Origin: an uncultured Collinsella sp.
GTDB taxonomy: Bacteria; Actinomycetota; Coriobacteriia; Coriobacteriales; Coriobacteriaceae
Length of the DNA stretch: 64,000 bases
Direction of reading: 5' to 3'
NCBI GenBank assembly: GCA_934667065.1
Contig: CAKULD010000001.1
Location: 62,001 to 126,000, forward strand
Part shown: in pieces, positions 7,788 to 16,585 of the stretch
How positions within the stretch are numbered: the stretch's first letter is position 1
Layout of the letters: every line of letters begins with the position of its first letter
Translations under genes and position numbers: made by a program
Notes under the pieces: model-generated
The model's database searches: none
What the model was told of the DNA's origin: nothing
Seen by the model: the letters and a program-made list of their open reading frames with translations, nothing else

Positions 7788-9149
7788 TTGTCTCGATTGA
7801 ACCAAGGAGCCATGGGCAAAAGCCATCCGCTGCCCTCGATGCTCCAAAAGCTAGCCCGCGCCCTGGCTGTGGCGCTCGCCCTGGTGTGTGCGGGGGCCTG
7901 CGTGCCCTCGACTGCCCAGGCGCTTGAGACCGCAAAGATCACCGCCCGGCCCAACACCGGCTCGGGTAGCGATGTGGTCGGTGGCACCGAGACCCGCATT
8001 ACCTGGGAGGTCCAGGCCGATGCCGACGAGGAACTGAGCGGTCTTTCGCTGACATTTGCCGATGGCACGACCTTTGGCGCCGATGACACGCGCCTGACGA
8101 TGCTCTCGGGCGATGACCTTATGGACCGTACGCCCATGAAGCCCACGTGCAAGGTCGACGGCCAGACGCTCAAGATTGATTTTGGCGAGACGGCGCCCGC
8201 CGGCGGCTATTTCCGCGTCGAGGTCTACGGCGTGACCTTCCCCGTCGAGGGCGGCGATGAGGCCTTTAGCGGCACCTACGCCTTGGCCGACGGATCGACC
8301 AAGAAGATCTCCAAGATCCCCTCGGTTGAGATCAAGGGTGTGACGGCTTTCGATAACTTCCTTGCCGACCTTAAGGAGCAGCCGTGGGTCGAGGCATGGA
8401 ACTCCAATATGTTCCTGCGCCTGTTCTTGAACCCGGTCATTTTGGTTCAGAGCCTGCCGATCGTCTTCAAGGGCTTCCTCATGTCGCTCTCGATCGTGCT
8501 CGTGGCGTTTCCGCTGGCAATACCCTTCGGTTTCGCCCTGTCGCTCATGCGCATCTCCAAGTCGCGCATCCTTCGCTGCCTTGCCGGCATCTACGTGAAC
8601 ATCATCCGCGGTACGCCGGCGTTCCTGCAGATCTACATCGCGTTCTTCGGTCTGCCGCTCGCCGGCGTCAAGGTTGACGACTACGTGCTCGGTGTCATCG
8701 TCATGGCCATGAACTCGTCTGCCTACCTGTGCGAGATCTTCCGCGCCGGTATTCAGTCGATCCCCAAGGGCCAAAACGAGGCCGCGCGCTCGCTGGGCAT
8801 GAACGCCTTCCAGACGCTGCTCTACGTTATGATCCCGCAGACGTTCCGCAATGTTTTGCCTACACTGACCAGCGAGTTCATCCTGCTTTACAAGGATACG
8901 TCGCTGCTCGCGGCCGTGGGCGTGGTCGAGATCGTCATGAACGCCCGCACCATCGTGGCCACGACGGGCTCCATTACGCCGTATGTGGTTGCCGCCCTGT
9001 TCTACCTGGTCATCACCCTGCCACTTGCCCGCCTGGTGAGCGGTCTTGAGGCGAGGCTTTTGGGCACGGCCGAAACCAAGAAGAAGCGTCCCGCCAAGAG
9101 CGCCGGACAGGTTGTCGCGACGCCCGCCGATCACATCGCCGGTCTGTAA
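7788..9149 (+). CDS. Amino-acid ABC transporter permease with extra N-terminal exported domain
   Basis: The C-terminal part (about residues 215-430) is a HisM/GlnP-type permease with the cytoplasmic EAA loop (EAARSLGMNAFQTLLYVMIPQT). Ahead of it is a signal-peptide-like segment (LARALAVALALVCAGACVPS) and an approximately 140-residue domain, beta-rich in appearance (TAKITARPNTGSGSDVVGG to VEIKGV), which should face outside the membrane. Normal permeases are about 220 residues. I take TTG 7788, 5 nt after AGGAG; ATG 7812 is the alternative but only 2 nt from its AAGGAG. It acts with the neighbouring receptor and ATPase. Confidence 0.87.
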   Translation: MSRLNQGAMGKSHPLPSMLQKLARALAVALALVCAGACVPSTAQALETAKITARPNTGSGSDVVGGTETRITWEVQADADEELSGLSLTFADGTTFGADDTRLTMLSGDDLMDRTPMKPTCKVDGQTLKIDFGETAPAGGYFRVEVYGVTFPVEGGDEAFSGTYALADGSTKKISKIPSVEIKGVTAFDNFLADLKEQPWVEAWNSNMFLRLFLNPVILVQSLPIVFKGFLMSLSIVLVAFPLAIPFGFALSLMRISKSRILRCLAGIYVNIIRGTPAFLQIYIAFFGLPLAGVKVDDYVLGVIVMAMNSSAYLCEIFRAGIQSIPKGQNEAARSLGMNAFQTLLYVMIPQTFRNVLPTLTSEFILLYKDTSLLAAVGVVEIVMNARTIVATTGSITPYVVAALFYLVITLPLARLVSGLEARLLGTAETKKKRPAKSAGQVVATPADHIAGL

Positions 9150-9161
9150 GGAGGTCCTATC

Positions 9162-9914
<753 letters not shown>

Positions 9915-9944
9915 CTGGTTCATGCGGCTGGCATTACAGAAAAC

Positions 9945-9977
9945 GGGGCTGGATGTGAATCCAGCCCCCTTTTTTTC
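9945..9977. terminator. Bidirectional terminator between transporter and flavodoxin genes
   Basis: GGGGCTGGAT pairs with ATCCAGCCCC, with a run of T on the plus side and CGTTTTCTG on the minus side. It serves both convergent transcripts. Confidence 0.92.
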
Positions 9978-10035
9978 TGTAGGGACGCAAATGTGTTTTG
10001 GTGCAGAGCCGCGTTCTGGGCGGAGTTTATTGCCG

Positions 10036-10455
10036 CTAGGCGAGCTCGGCTCCAAGGGAGCAGCAGGCCGTCTCTCCTTCATCGTCGGGTGCGTCGAAGC
10101 AGATGGTGGAGTCTACGACGTTAACGCCAGCCTCGTCGGCGTCGGCCTTCCAGTTGTCCATCCACTCGCCCTCAGCCCACGAATAGGAGCCAAAGAGGAC
10201 GACCTTCCTGTCGCCGAGGGTTTCCTTGACCTCATCCCACATCGGCTGGAACTCGTCGTACTCGAGCTCCTCGGAGCCCATGGCGGGGCAGCCGAAGGCG
10301 AAGGCATCATATTCGGCGGCCTTGTCGGCAGAGAAATCGGCGCAGGGGATGACTTCGGCCTCGGCGCCTGCGGATGTGGCGCCCTCTGCAACGAGGTTTG
10401 CCATGGCCTCGGTGTTGCCCGTGCCGCTCCAATAGACGACGGCGATCTTGCTCAT
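10036..10455 (-). CDS. Flavodoxin
   Basis: This 139-residue FMN electron carrier has the phosphate-binding loop YWSGTGNTEAMA (residues 8-19). Later it has the isoalloxazine-flanking patterns FGCPAMGSEELE and FGSYSWAEGEWMD. It replaces ferredoxin in low-potential electron transfer. It lies just downstream of the DUF3793 gene on the same strand, a pairing often seen in gut anaerobes, so the two are probably one transcript, perhaps iron-controlled (inference). Confidence 0.95.
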   Translation of the reverse strand: MSKIAVVYWSGTGNTEAMANLVAEGATSAGAEAEVIPCADFSADKAAEYDAFAFGCPAMGSEELEYDEFQPMWDEVKETLGDRKVVLFGSYSWAEGEWMDNWKADADEAGVNVVDSTICFDAPDDEGETACCSLGAELA

Positions 10456-10501
10456 GTTGAGTCCTTTCGGTTGTGCGGCAGGTGGCCGCGGTTTCTATGT
10501 T

Positions 10502-11206
10502 CTATCGGGCCGCCTGGGCAAGTTGCGCCAATCTGCAGCCCTGCTGATAGATAAAGGTGAGGTATTGGGTGCAAGCACGGTAGGCGTCAAACGTCGTGAG
10601 CGCCTGCTCAACATTCGTGTAGACCTTCCAGGCCCCAAAGACCTTGTAGTTCTCGCCTCGTTGGGCGATAAACTCGTGCACGTCGTCGTAGGGATATCCC
10701 AGGAAGTAACCTATTTCGTGCGGAAACTCGCAGGTGCAGTCGTTATCGCAGCCGGCTTGCTGGGCCATTGCGCATCGTGCTTGGCTACACGCGCATTCCG
10801 CGGCGTTATTGCTTGCAAGCGCGATGCGTGAGGCCAGATGCGCGAGGCATGTCGAGAGGTCGCCCGTGTCGTAGCCTTCCTTGGCGAGCGCCGTCTGGGC
10901 ACGCGGGTCCGCGAAGTAAGTGGCGAGGCTTTTGGGCCGGTATACGTACACGAGCGCTCCGCAGGGCCGCCAGACCAAAACGCTCAGGTGGATGCCGAGT
11001 GGGTCAAGTTCGCGATTGCACTGGGCGATAACGTTGAGCAGGCGAGCTCGGCGTTCTGCGATGGTTTCGGTTGCAGTCGAGCCGTCCCCGTGGGCGTAGG
11101 TGCCTGGATAGGTAAAGAGCGATGCCGGCTTGATGCCCGCGAGCGTAGGGGAGCAGTTGCGCACGACTGCTGCCTGAAACGTTGGGAGGTCTATGGTTCG
11201 AGTCAT
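10502..11206 (-). CDS. DUF3793 family protein
   Basis: This 234-residue protein of unknown function has a cysteine-rich middle (ECACSQARCAMAQQAGCDND) followed by the family pattern FPHEIGYFLGYPYDDV. It ends in a helix-rich tail. Members are commonly encoded beside flavodoxin, as here, suggesting a metal- or redox-linked role, but no activity is known to me. It is the first gene of a two-gene minus-strand unit. It reads divergently from the heavy-metal-domain gene, sharing about 175 bases of control region. Confidence 0.8.
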   Translation of the reverse strand: MTRTIDLPTFQAAVVRNCSPTLAGIKPASLFTYPGTYAHGDGSTATETIAERRARLLNVIAQCNRELDPLGIHLSVLVWRPCGALVYVYRPKSLATYFADPRAQTALAKEGYDTGDLSTCLAHLASRIALASNNAAECACSQARCAMAQQAGCDNDCTCEFPHEIGYFLGYPYDDVHEFIAQRGENYKVFGAWKVYTNVEQALTTFDAYRACTQYLTFIYQQGCRLAQLAQAAR

Positions 11207-11334
11207 GACGTCGCTGTCCGTCCTTTCGTGTTAGCCTAGGAAAACTTATACACGAAAGTAAGCCATGGTCAACAAAAAAGTTTGACGAGGGAAACTAATT
11301 GACCGAACAGACATGATTTTGAGGTAAGATGAGG

Positions 11335-11352
11335 ACACCCCATGGGGGTATC
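11335..11352 (+). promoter_or_regulatory. CsoR-like copper operator
   Basis: ACACCCCATGGGGGTATC is a pseudo-palindrome resembling the CsoR operators of copper-efflux genes (TACCC...GGGGTA type). It lies just downstream of a possible promoter (TTGACC at 11299, TAAGAT at 11325, a long 20-nt spacer) and about 30 bases before a gene for a heavy-metal-binding protein. The match is by eye and no csoR gene lies in the window. Confidence 0.5.
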
Positions 11353-11381
11353 TGGATAAGACTACTTGGAAAGGGGAGCGC

Positions 11382-11765
11382 ATGAGTGACTTGCTCAACC
11401 CTGCGAATCTCATCGTGTTGGCTGTCATTGCCATCGGCATGTTTTATGGCCTGCGTCGCATTGCCGCTTCGACACGCGGGAAGAGTTGCTGCAGCGATGG
11501 AGCGTGCGGCAAGAAGGCCAAAAAGGTTGTTGTGGCGGATACCGATGCGTCGCACTATCCCTATAGCGATGAGCTGCTCATCGGTGGCATGAGCTGTGAC
11601 GGCTGCGCTCAGAACGTGGCCAATGCCCTCAATGCGCTGGACGGCGTGTGGGCAACGGTGACGTATGCGGACCATACGGCACGCGTGCGCTCTAAGCAGC
11701 CGGTTGATCGCTGTGCCCTCGAAGCGGCCGTGAAGGACGCGGGCTACTACGTCATGACACTGTAG
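11382..11765 (+). CDS. Membrane-anchored heavy-metal-associated (HMA) domain protein
   Basis: The 127-residue product has an N-terminal transmembrane helix (about residues 8-24) and a cysteine patch (CCSDGACGKK, residues 36-45) like FeoB-associated Cys-rich proteins. A C-terminal HMA ferredoxin-like domain follows with the metal motif GMSCDGCAQN (C72, C75). It probably binds Cu(I) or a similar soft metal at the membrane. The CsoR-like palindrome upstream supports copper induction. GGAAAGGGGAGCGC precedes the ATG. Confidence 0.8.
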   Translation: MSDLLNPANLIVLAVIAIGMFYGLRRIAASTRGKSCCSDGACGKKAKKVVVADTDASHYPYSDELLIGGMSCDGCAQNVANALNALDGVWATVTYADHTARVRSKQPVDRCALEAAVKDAGYYVMTL

Positions 11766-11792
11766 GGCGCGTGCTTGGCGCAGGAAACGTCG

Positions 11793-12218
11793 CTAGGCTC
11801 GACCGCGCAGCTCAACGTCTTGGATATCGTCGAAGTCGATAGCGATGTCTTTGAGCTTGAGCAGCTTGAAGGCGGGGAGCACCTCGTCGAGGATGCCGGT
11901 GCGGGCACGATAGCCGTACGTATCGTAATAGGTGACTCGAACCAAATCGCCGCGTTTGAGACCCTCGAGCTTATGTGAAAGCTCGAGGGCTTTTTCTTCT
12001 GTCAATTCGCTCTTGGGCTCAACGGTGATCTCCTGTTTGCGTACGAGTTCGTAGTATCCCGTCAACGCGGCAAAGGGCATAAACTGTGCGGCGCGGTTGG
12101 CGCGGACGGCACCGTTGGCAGTGAGGTTGGGACCGGCGGCGCGGCGCCTTCCCTCGGGGTCCGCCAAGCGCTCGAAGGCGGTCGGCGGCCTCATGGGCTG
12201 CTGTTTGGGTTTAGGCAC
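11793..12218 (-). CDS. YolD-like protein
   Basis: This protein of about 141 residues contains a YolD-like domain (RAAQFMPFAALTGY, then a beta-rich C-terminus with GDLVRVTYYD). YolD proteins are regularly encoded next to Y-family polymerases such as UvrX/YqjW in Gram-positives and are thought to modulate their activity, as UmuD does for UmuC. GTG 12218 is preferred: GGAGG stands 5 nt before it, whereas the open frame also allows a TTG four codons earlier. It overlaps the polymerase 3' end by 8 bases, implying coupled translation in an SOS operon. Confidence 0.82.
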   Translation of the reverse strand: MPKPKQQPMRPPTAFERLADPEGRRRAAGPNLTANGAVRANRAAQFMPFAALTGYYELVRKQEITVEPKSELTEEKALELSHKLEGLKRGDLVRVTYYDTYGYRARTGILDEVLPAFKLLKLKDIAIDFDDIQDVELRGRA

Positions 12219-13716
12219 GGTGTCCTCCAACCTGATCGTTGCGTTCGCGTGCGGTGGCGCCGGCGGTAAAGCTCAATCCCTTGACCAGGGCGTTCTTGCC
12301 GTATTTGCCTTTTACGGCCAGCACGGCGCGGGCTAGATCGCGTTCACGCTCATCGGCTTCCACGTCGCTAAACAGGTCGATGGTGGCGAACTCTTCGGGC
12401 ATCAGGTTGCCGAAGCCAAGATTGATGCGCTTGACCGGTCGCTTGGGGTCGACTGTTTGTGCCCACAGCTCATCGAAATACCCCATGATCTTCTTAAACG
12501 AATTGGTGCGCTCGGGCAGCTTGCGCGAGGCGTTGGAGTGCGCAAAGAGCGCAGCGTAGCCACCACGCGGCTTGCCGCCGTGCTCGCCCACAAAGACGCC
12601 GTCGATCGCTTGTGCTTCTCGCACCAAACGACGTCGTTCGTCATCCTGCTGAACGGGTTTGGGGGCACGGGGCGCGAGTTCGGGGCCGTCGGTCGCTGCG
12701 GGCTCGATGCCCGAGGTGCTCGAGCGCAGATGTCCACACCCGTCAACGTATTGCGCCGTGCCGCTGGCGTCGAGTCGACGTATGTCGGCGCGTTCGCTTG
12801 CATAGCCCACAAAGAGCGAGATGCTGTCGCACACCACGTGCTTGTCGATCAAGTCCAGCACGGCGGCATCGACCATCTCGCGCAAGACGGTGTAAGCCTG
12901 CTCGTAGGCATAGCCCTTCGAGAGCACCTGTCCCGTGGTGGTCGAGGTTGCCTGCGGGCGGTAAGCCTGAATATCGGCGATGGTCGTTGGTTCGCGTCCA
13001 AAGGCGTGGTCGATAAGGTACTCGGCATTGACGCCGAGCTCGTCGTAGAGCAGGTTTTCGTCGAGCGCGGCGACCCCCATCAGGTCATAGACGCCGTACT
13101 TCTCGAGGCGGGCCGCCACGCCGGGGCCGATGCCCCAGATGTCGGTGATGGGGCGGTGGGGCCAGATCTCCTTGCGGAAGGTTTCGTCGTCGAGTACGCC
13201 GATACGGCTGGCTACGTGCTTGGCGGTGATGTCGAGTGCCACCTTGGCCTGAAATAGGTTGGGGCCGATGCCGACCGTTGCCGTGATGCCGGTGCGTCCC
13301 AAGACCTCGTCGCGCAGCATGCAGGCGAATCCTTCCGCATCGGTGTGATAGAGATCCAGATAGGGCGTCACGTCGATAAAGCATTCATCGATGGAATAGA
13401 CATGCACGTCCTGCGGACTGACGTATTCCAGATAGATGCCGTAGATTTGCGCCGATACCTCCATGTAGTGCTGCATGCGCGGCATGGCCTTGATGTAGTC
13501 GATGCCATCGGGAATCTCGAACAGGCGGCAGCGATTATGGATGCCGAGGTCCTTCATGGCCTGCGTGATGGCGAGGCAGATGGTCGTGCGTCCGCGCGAT
13601 TCGTCGGCAACGACCAGGTCGGTGGTGAGCGGATCGAGCCCACGGTCGACGCACTCGACGCTGGCATAAAACGTCTTGAGGTCGATGCAGATATAGGTGT
13701 GCTGCTCGTGCGCCAT
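12211..13716 (-). CDS. Y-family DNA polymerase (UmuC/UvrX-like, translesion)
   Basis: The 501-residue translesion polymerase lets replication pass damaged bases. Catalytic motifs are ICIDLKTFYASVE (residues 9-21) and YSIDECFIDVT (about 117-127). The helix-hairpin-helix ITDIWGIGPGVAARLEKYGV follows, then a little-finger region with an Arg/Pro-rich insertion. It is longer than DinB (about 350) and fits the UvrX/YqjW group. A GGGAGGAG site precedes the ATG. Two LexA-type boxes and a strong promoter lie immediately upstream, so SOS induction is expected. Confidence 0.93.
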   Translation of the reverse strand: MAHEQHTYICIDLKTFYASVECVDRGLDPLTTDLVVADESRGRTTICLAITQAMKDLGIHNRCRLFEIPDGIDYIKAMPRMQHYMEVSAQIYGIYLEYVSPQDVHVYSIDECFIDVTPYLDLYHTDAEGFACMLRDEVLGRTGITATVGIGPNLFQAKVALDITAKHVASRIGVLDDETFRKEIWPHRPITDIWGIGPGVAARLEKYGVYDLMGVAALDENLLYDELGVNAEYLIDHAFGREPTTIADIQAYRPQATSTTTGQVLSKGYAYEQAYTVLREMVDAAVLDLIDKHVVCDSISLFVGYASERADIRRLDASGTAQYVDGCGHLRSSTSGIEPAATDGPELAPRAPKPVQQDDERRRLVREAQAIDGVFVGEHGGKPRGGYAALFAHSNASRKLPERTNSFKKIMGYFDELWAQTVDPKRPVKRINLGFGNLMPEEFATIDLFSDVEADERERDLARAVLAVKGKYGKNALVKGLSFTAGATARERNDQVGGHRA

Positions 13717-13729
13717 GGGCTCCTCCCAT

Positions 13730-13760
13730 CAAACACATGTTCTTACCGAATACTTGTTCG
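13730..13760 (-). promoter_or_regulatory. Tandem LexA (SOS) boxes before the Y-family polymerase
   Basis: CAAACACATGTTCT (13730-13743) and CGAATACTTGTTCG (13747-13760) each match the Gram-positive LexA/DinR consensus CGAACRNRYGTTYG at 12 of 14 positions. They sit between the polymerase start codon and its promoter -10, where a bound repressor would block transcription. Confidence 0.85.
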
Positions 13761-13789
13761 ATAATACCCGCTCGTCCGGACACCGTCAA
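13761..13789 (-). promoter_or_regulatory. Sigma-70-type promoter of the polymerase/YolD operon
   Basis: Read on the minus strand, TTGACG and TATTAT are separated by exactly 17 bases, close to consensus. The -10 abuts the second LexA box. Confidence 0.8.
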
Positions 13790-13790
13790 A

Positions 13791-13870
13791 ACCGACCAAA
13801 AGGGGACAGGTTTATTTTGGTCGGTAAAACGCTTGACCTGCCAAAACAAACCTGTCTCTTTTCGGCAGGT
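13791..13870. repeat. Paired-hairpin repeat, copy 1 (80 bp)
   Basis: Two hairpins are joined by a 10-base spacer (AAAACGCTTG). The first is ACCGACC-21 nt-GGTCGGT and the second ACCTGCC-21 nt-GGCAGGT. The two loops (around GGGACAGGTTT and AAACCTGTC) are reverse complements of each other, so the whole unit can also fold as one long hairpin. A second copy of identical length and spacing is at 26565. It begins 2 bases from the polymerase promoter -35. The layout is like a BIME made of two opposed REP units. Confidence 0.85.
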
Positions 13871-13975
13871 TTTTAACGCAGCCCTAAAGAGTGCGAAACA
13901 GCTCGGAAAAGCTTGCTTCGTAGCATGAGCCTAACGATTAATGCTACCTACAGGCACGGAAGGGTTGTGGGGATA

Positions 13976-14500
13976 ATGGTCAACTATGGGTTTGGTATGC
14001 CGACGCGCTTGGTTGCGGATGGGGACGTGGCTCGCTGGTGCGGACGATTGGTCGCCCACTACGGCGGCACCAAGGCACTGGTCGTGCTGGGAGGCGACAA
14101 GCATACGCGTGACGAACTCGTCTCGGCGGCACTTGGTTCGCTCGATCGCGCCCTGCTCGAACGCGTGCTCTTTCGTTGCGGCTCGGTTGGGGGCGACGGG
14201 GGAGACGAACTGGTCGATGAGGCCGTAGCCCTGGCGACCGATGAGGGCGTGGACTTTGTCCTGGCGATCGGCGATGCCGATACGGCAGGCTTTGCGCGCG
14301 AGCTTGCCCGTCGCATGGCCGTGCTCGATGCCGGCGAGGACGGCTTTGTTCCCTACGGGTGCATTGTCTCGGAGGGCAGAGTGCCTGCCGTCGTGGGTGC
14401 CGGTGAGGTTCCCGTTTTTGCCATCATCGCGCCCGAGCTGTTGGAAGGCATCGGCTCTCCCTTGCGCGAACTGCTCGGCAGCGTGTGCGCCGCGGCATAG
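13976..14500 (+). pseudogene. Decayed N-terminal half of an Fe-containing alcohol dehydrogenase
   Basis: The 174-residue product is clearly related to the N-terminal domain of the full Fe-ADH at 25379: RLVAHYGGTKALVVLGG and LGSLDRALLERV both align. The NAD(P)-binding GGGSVID has become GDADTAG, and the whole metal-binding C-terminal domain is absent. The open frame is intact, so it may be a remnant that still makes protein or a repurposed fold. The start at ATG 13976 is a guess (weak GTGGGG site). The following SMR gene starts 9 bases later. Confidence 0.6.
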
Positions 14501-14509
14501 GAGGGCGTT

Positions 14510-14830
14510 ATGCAATATGTGCAGCTGGCGATAGCCATTGCTTGCGAGATCGGGGCATCGTCTGCCCTTAAGGCCACGCACGGCTTTACCGTGCTGGCGC
14601 CCAGTGTGGCGACAATTGTGCTGTACGGTCTGAGCTTCTACCTGTTTTCGCTCGTGCTTAACGTGCTCGACCTCGCGAGCGCCTATGCCACATGGTGCGC
14701 TGCGGGCATCGTCGCTACCTCGGTTATCTCGGTGCTGATCTTTGGAGACCACCTGAGCCCCATGATGCTCGTGGGCCTTGGCCTGTGCGTCGCGGGCGTG
14801 GTTATCGTGAACCTCGCAAGCGCATCGTAG
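14510..14830 (+). CDS. Small multidrug resistance (SMR) family efflux protein
   Basis: This 106-residue protein has four transmembrane helices. The family's essential glutamate is in helix 1 (ACEIGASSALKATHGF, E13), and helix 4 has GLGLCVAGVVIVNL. SMR proteins work as dimers, exchanging protons for cationic drugs, guanidinium or polyamines. It is preceded by GGAGGGCGTT and closely follows the Fe-ADH remnant. No second SMR subunit is nearby, so it is probably a homodimer. The polyamine transporter downstream makes a polyamine substrate conceivable, but that is speculation. Confidence 0.88.
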   Translation: MQYVQLAIAIACEIGASSALKATHGFTVLAPSVATIVLYGLSFYLFSLVLNVLDLASAYATWCAAGIVATSVISVLIFGDHLSPMMLVGLGLCVAGVVIVNLASAS

Positions 14831-14865
14831 GTCGCCGGGCACGCGCCCCATTCATGCAATTAAAG

Positions 14866-14908
14866 AACGCCGGTCGTATGGGCAGATTCCCATGCGGCCG
14901 GCGTTTCT
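14866..14908 (+). terminator. Terminator after the SMR gene
   Basis: A 17-bp stem (AACGCCGGTCGTATGGG against its complement with two G-U pairs) with a 6-nt loop is followed by TTCTGTTGT. Confidence 0.8.
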
Positions 14909-14975
14909 GTTGTATTACGAGCATATTGCCAGCGTGCGACCTATGTTGCGCAGGCGTAAACGCTCGGCGTCGCCC

Positions 14976-14989
14976 GTGTTTCAAAACAC
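14976..14989. promoter_or_regulatory. Palindrome upstream of the P-II/pot operon
   Basis: GTGTTTCAAAACAC is a perfect palindrome with a 2-base centre in the leader of the P-II gene. It may be an operator; the regulator is unknown. Confidence 0.3.
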
Positions 14990-15081
14990 TCCGTTAATAA
15001 AACGGGCGGTTTTGGCACGCATAATCCCCAACAACGAACGCGCACAAGCGCGCTCACCGCCACCGAAGAGGGGAGATAACC

Positions 15082-15432
15082 ATGAAGGAACTGGTACTCA
15101 TCATCCGTCCGGAGATGCTCGAGAGCCTGAAGGCCATTCTTGACGAGGTGCATTGCGGCGGTATGACCGTTTCGTCCGTTATGGGCTGCGGTACGCAGAA
15201 GGGTGCGATGACCGATGGCGTCAACGAGATTCGCGGCTTTAAGATCAACATCAACCTGCTGCCTAAGATTCAGGCGAGCGTAGTCGTGCGCGACCAGGAT
15301 GTCGAGACCATCATCTCGGCCGTTCGCGAGCGCATGGCAGACGGTCGCGTGGGCGACGGCAAGATCTTCATTCGCGATATTGCCGACGCCGTGCGTATCC
15401 GTACCGGCGAGCGTGGCAACGCCGCCCTGTAG
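15082..15432 (+). CDS. P-II family nitrogen regulatory protein
   Basis: The 116-residue trimeric sensor of 2-oxoglutarate and ATP/ADP shows the P-II C-terminal signature GRVGDGKIFIRDIADAVRIR and the T-loop entry GTQKG. The T-loop segment (MTDGVNEIRGFKININLLPK) lacks the tyrosine that GlnB/GlnK proteins use for uridylylation, so it probably signals by effector binding alone. It is 28 bases before potA and is not next to amtB or glnA, so polyamine import may be its target (inference). GAGGGGAG precedes the ATG. Confidence 0.9.
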   Translation: MKELVLIIRPEMLESLKAILDEVHCGGMTVSSVMGCGTQKGAMTDGVNEIRGFKININLLPKIQASVVVRDQDVETIISAVRERMADGRVGDGKIFIRDIADAVRIRTGERGNAAL

Positions 15433-15460
15433 GTAAACGGATCGAGAGAAGGCGATTGCC

Positions 15461-16573
15461 ATGCCTGGTACCAAACCGCTCGTCCAGATTAAGAACATTA
15501 ACAAGTTCTATGGCGAGAACCATGTGGTCAAGGACCTGTCCATCGATGTGCAGGAAGGCGAGTTCCTGACAATTCTTGGTTCATCCGGCTCGGGCAAGTC
15601 GACGACCCTGCGTATGGTTGCCGGCTTTGAACAGCCCACCACGGGCGAGATCCTGCTCGCCGGCACCAACGTTGCCGACAAGGAGCCGTTTGAGCGTGAC
15701 GTCAACACCGTGTTCCAGAGCTACGCGTTGTTCCCGCACATGACGATCTTCGACAACGTGGCCTATGGCCTCAAGATGAAGAAGGTCCCCAAAGACGAGA
15801 TCCGCGAGCGCGTGATGGAGATGCTCGATCTGGTGCAGCTCGGCGGCTTTGAGGGCCGCAAGCCCGATCAACTGTCCGGCGGCCAAAAGCAGCGCGTCGC
15901 CATCGCACGCGCCTTGGTCAACCGTCCCAAGATCTTGCTGCTCGATGAGCCGCTGGGTGCGCTCGATCTCAAGCTGCGCAAGCAGATGCAGCTCGAGCTC
16001 AAGCGCCTCCAGCGTAAGCTCAACATCACGTTCCTCTACGTGACGCACGACCAAGAAGAAGCGCTCACCATGAGCGACCGCATCGCGATTATGCACGACG
16101 GCGTCCTGGAGCAGATCGGTACCCCCAAGGAGATCTATGAGGCGCCGGCAAGTAAGTTCGTGGCCACGTTTATCGGTGAAACCAACCTGTTTGAGGGCAT
16201 GGTCTCGGCCGACACGCCTGACGGGCTCGAGATTTCGCTCGAATCCGGCACGATTCGCTCCGATGCCAAGGGCTTTCACTTTGGCGAGCTCGTGGCCGTG
16301 TCGGTGCGTCCGGAGCGCATGCAGTTTGCGCTCGAGCCGCGTGACGGCTTTTCGCTGGTTGGTACCGTGCGCGAGCAGGTGTACGTGGGTTCCATGATCA
16401 AGGCGATCGTGGTTCTGCCCGATGGCCAAGAAGTGCGCCTGGAGCGTCTTGCAGGTGACGAACTGCCCGAGAACGGCCCCGTCTACCTGTACTGGGATCC
16501 GGCGGATGCCCGCACCATCAAGACGCTCGACCAGGTCTTTTTCTCGGCACTCGAGAATGCCGAGATGCGTTAG
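15461..16573 (+). CDS. potA: Spermidine/putrescine ABC transporter ATP-binding protein
   Basis: The 370-residue ATPase has Walker A GSSGSGKST (about residues 41-49), Q-loop VFQSYALFPHMT, signature LSGGQKQR, Walker B ILLLDEPLGALD and VTHDQEEALTM. A C-terminal TOBE regulatory domain follows (GTPKEIYEAPASKFVATFIG onwards). Length and motifs fit PotA of the polyamine importer, and the genes for its permeases and receptor follow directly. It acts at the inner face of the membrane. Confidence 0.95.
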   Translation: MPGTKPLVQIKNINKFYGENHVVKDLSIDVQEGEFLTILGSSGSGKSTTLRMVAGFEQPTTGEILLAGTNVADKEPFERDVNTVFQSYALFPHMTIFDNVAYGLKMKKVPKDEIRERVMEMLDLVQLGGFEGRKPDQLSGGQKQRVAIARALVNRPKILLLDEPLGALDLKLRKQMQLELKRLQRKLNITFLYVTHDQEEALTMSDRIAIMHDGVLEQIGTPKEIYEAPASKFVATFIGETNLFEGMVSADTPDGLEISLESGTIRSDAKGFHFGELVAVSVRPERMQFALEPRDGFSLVGTVREQVYVGSMIKAIVVLPDGQEVRLERLAGDELPENGPVYLYWDPADARTIKTLDQVFFSALENAEMR

Positions 16574-16585
16574 GGGGCGACTGTT

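Noticed and set aside
11185..11206. GGTTCGAGTC as a tRNA T-arm
   Set aside because: No acceptor or anticodon arm can be drawn around it; it lies in the start of the DUF3793 gene.
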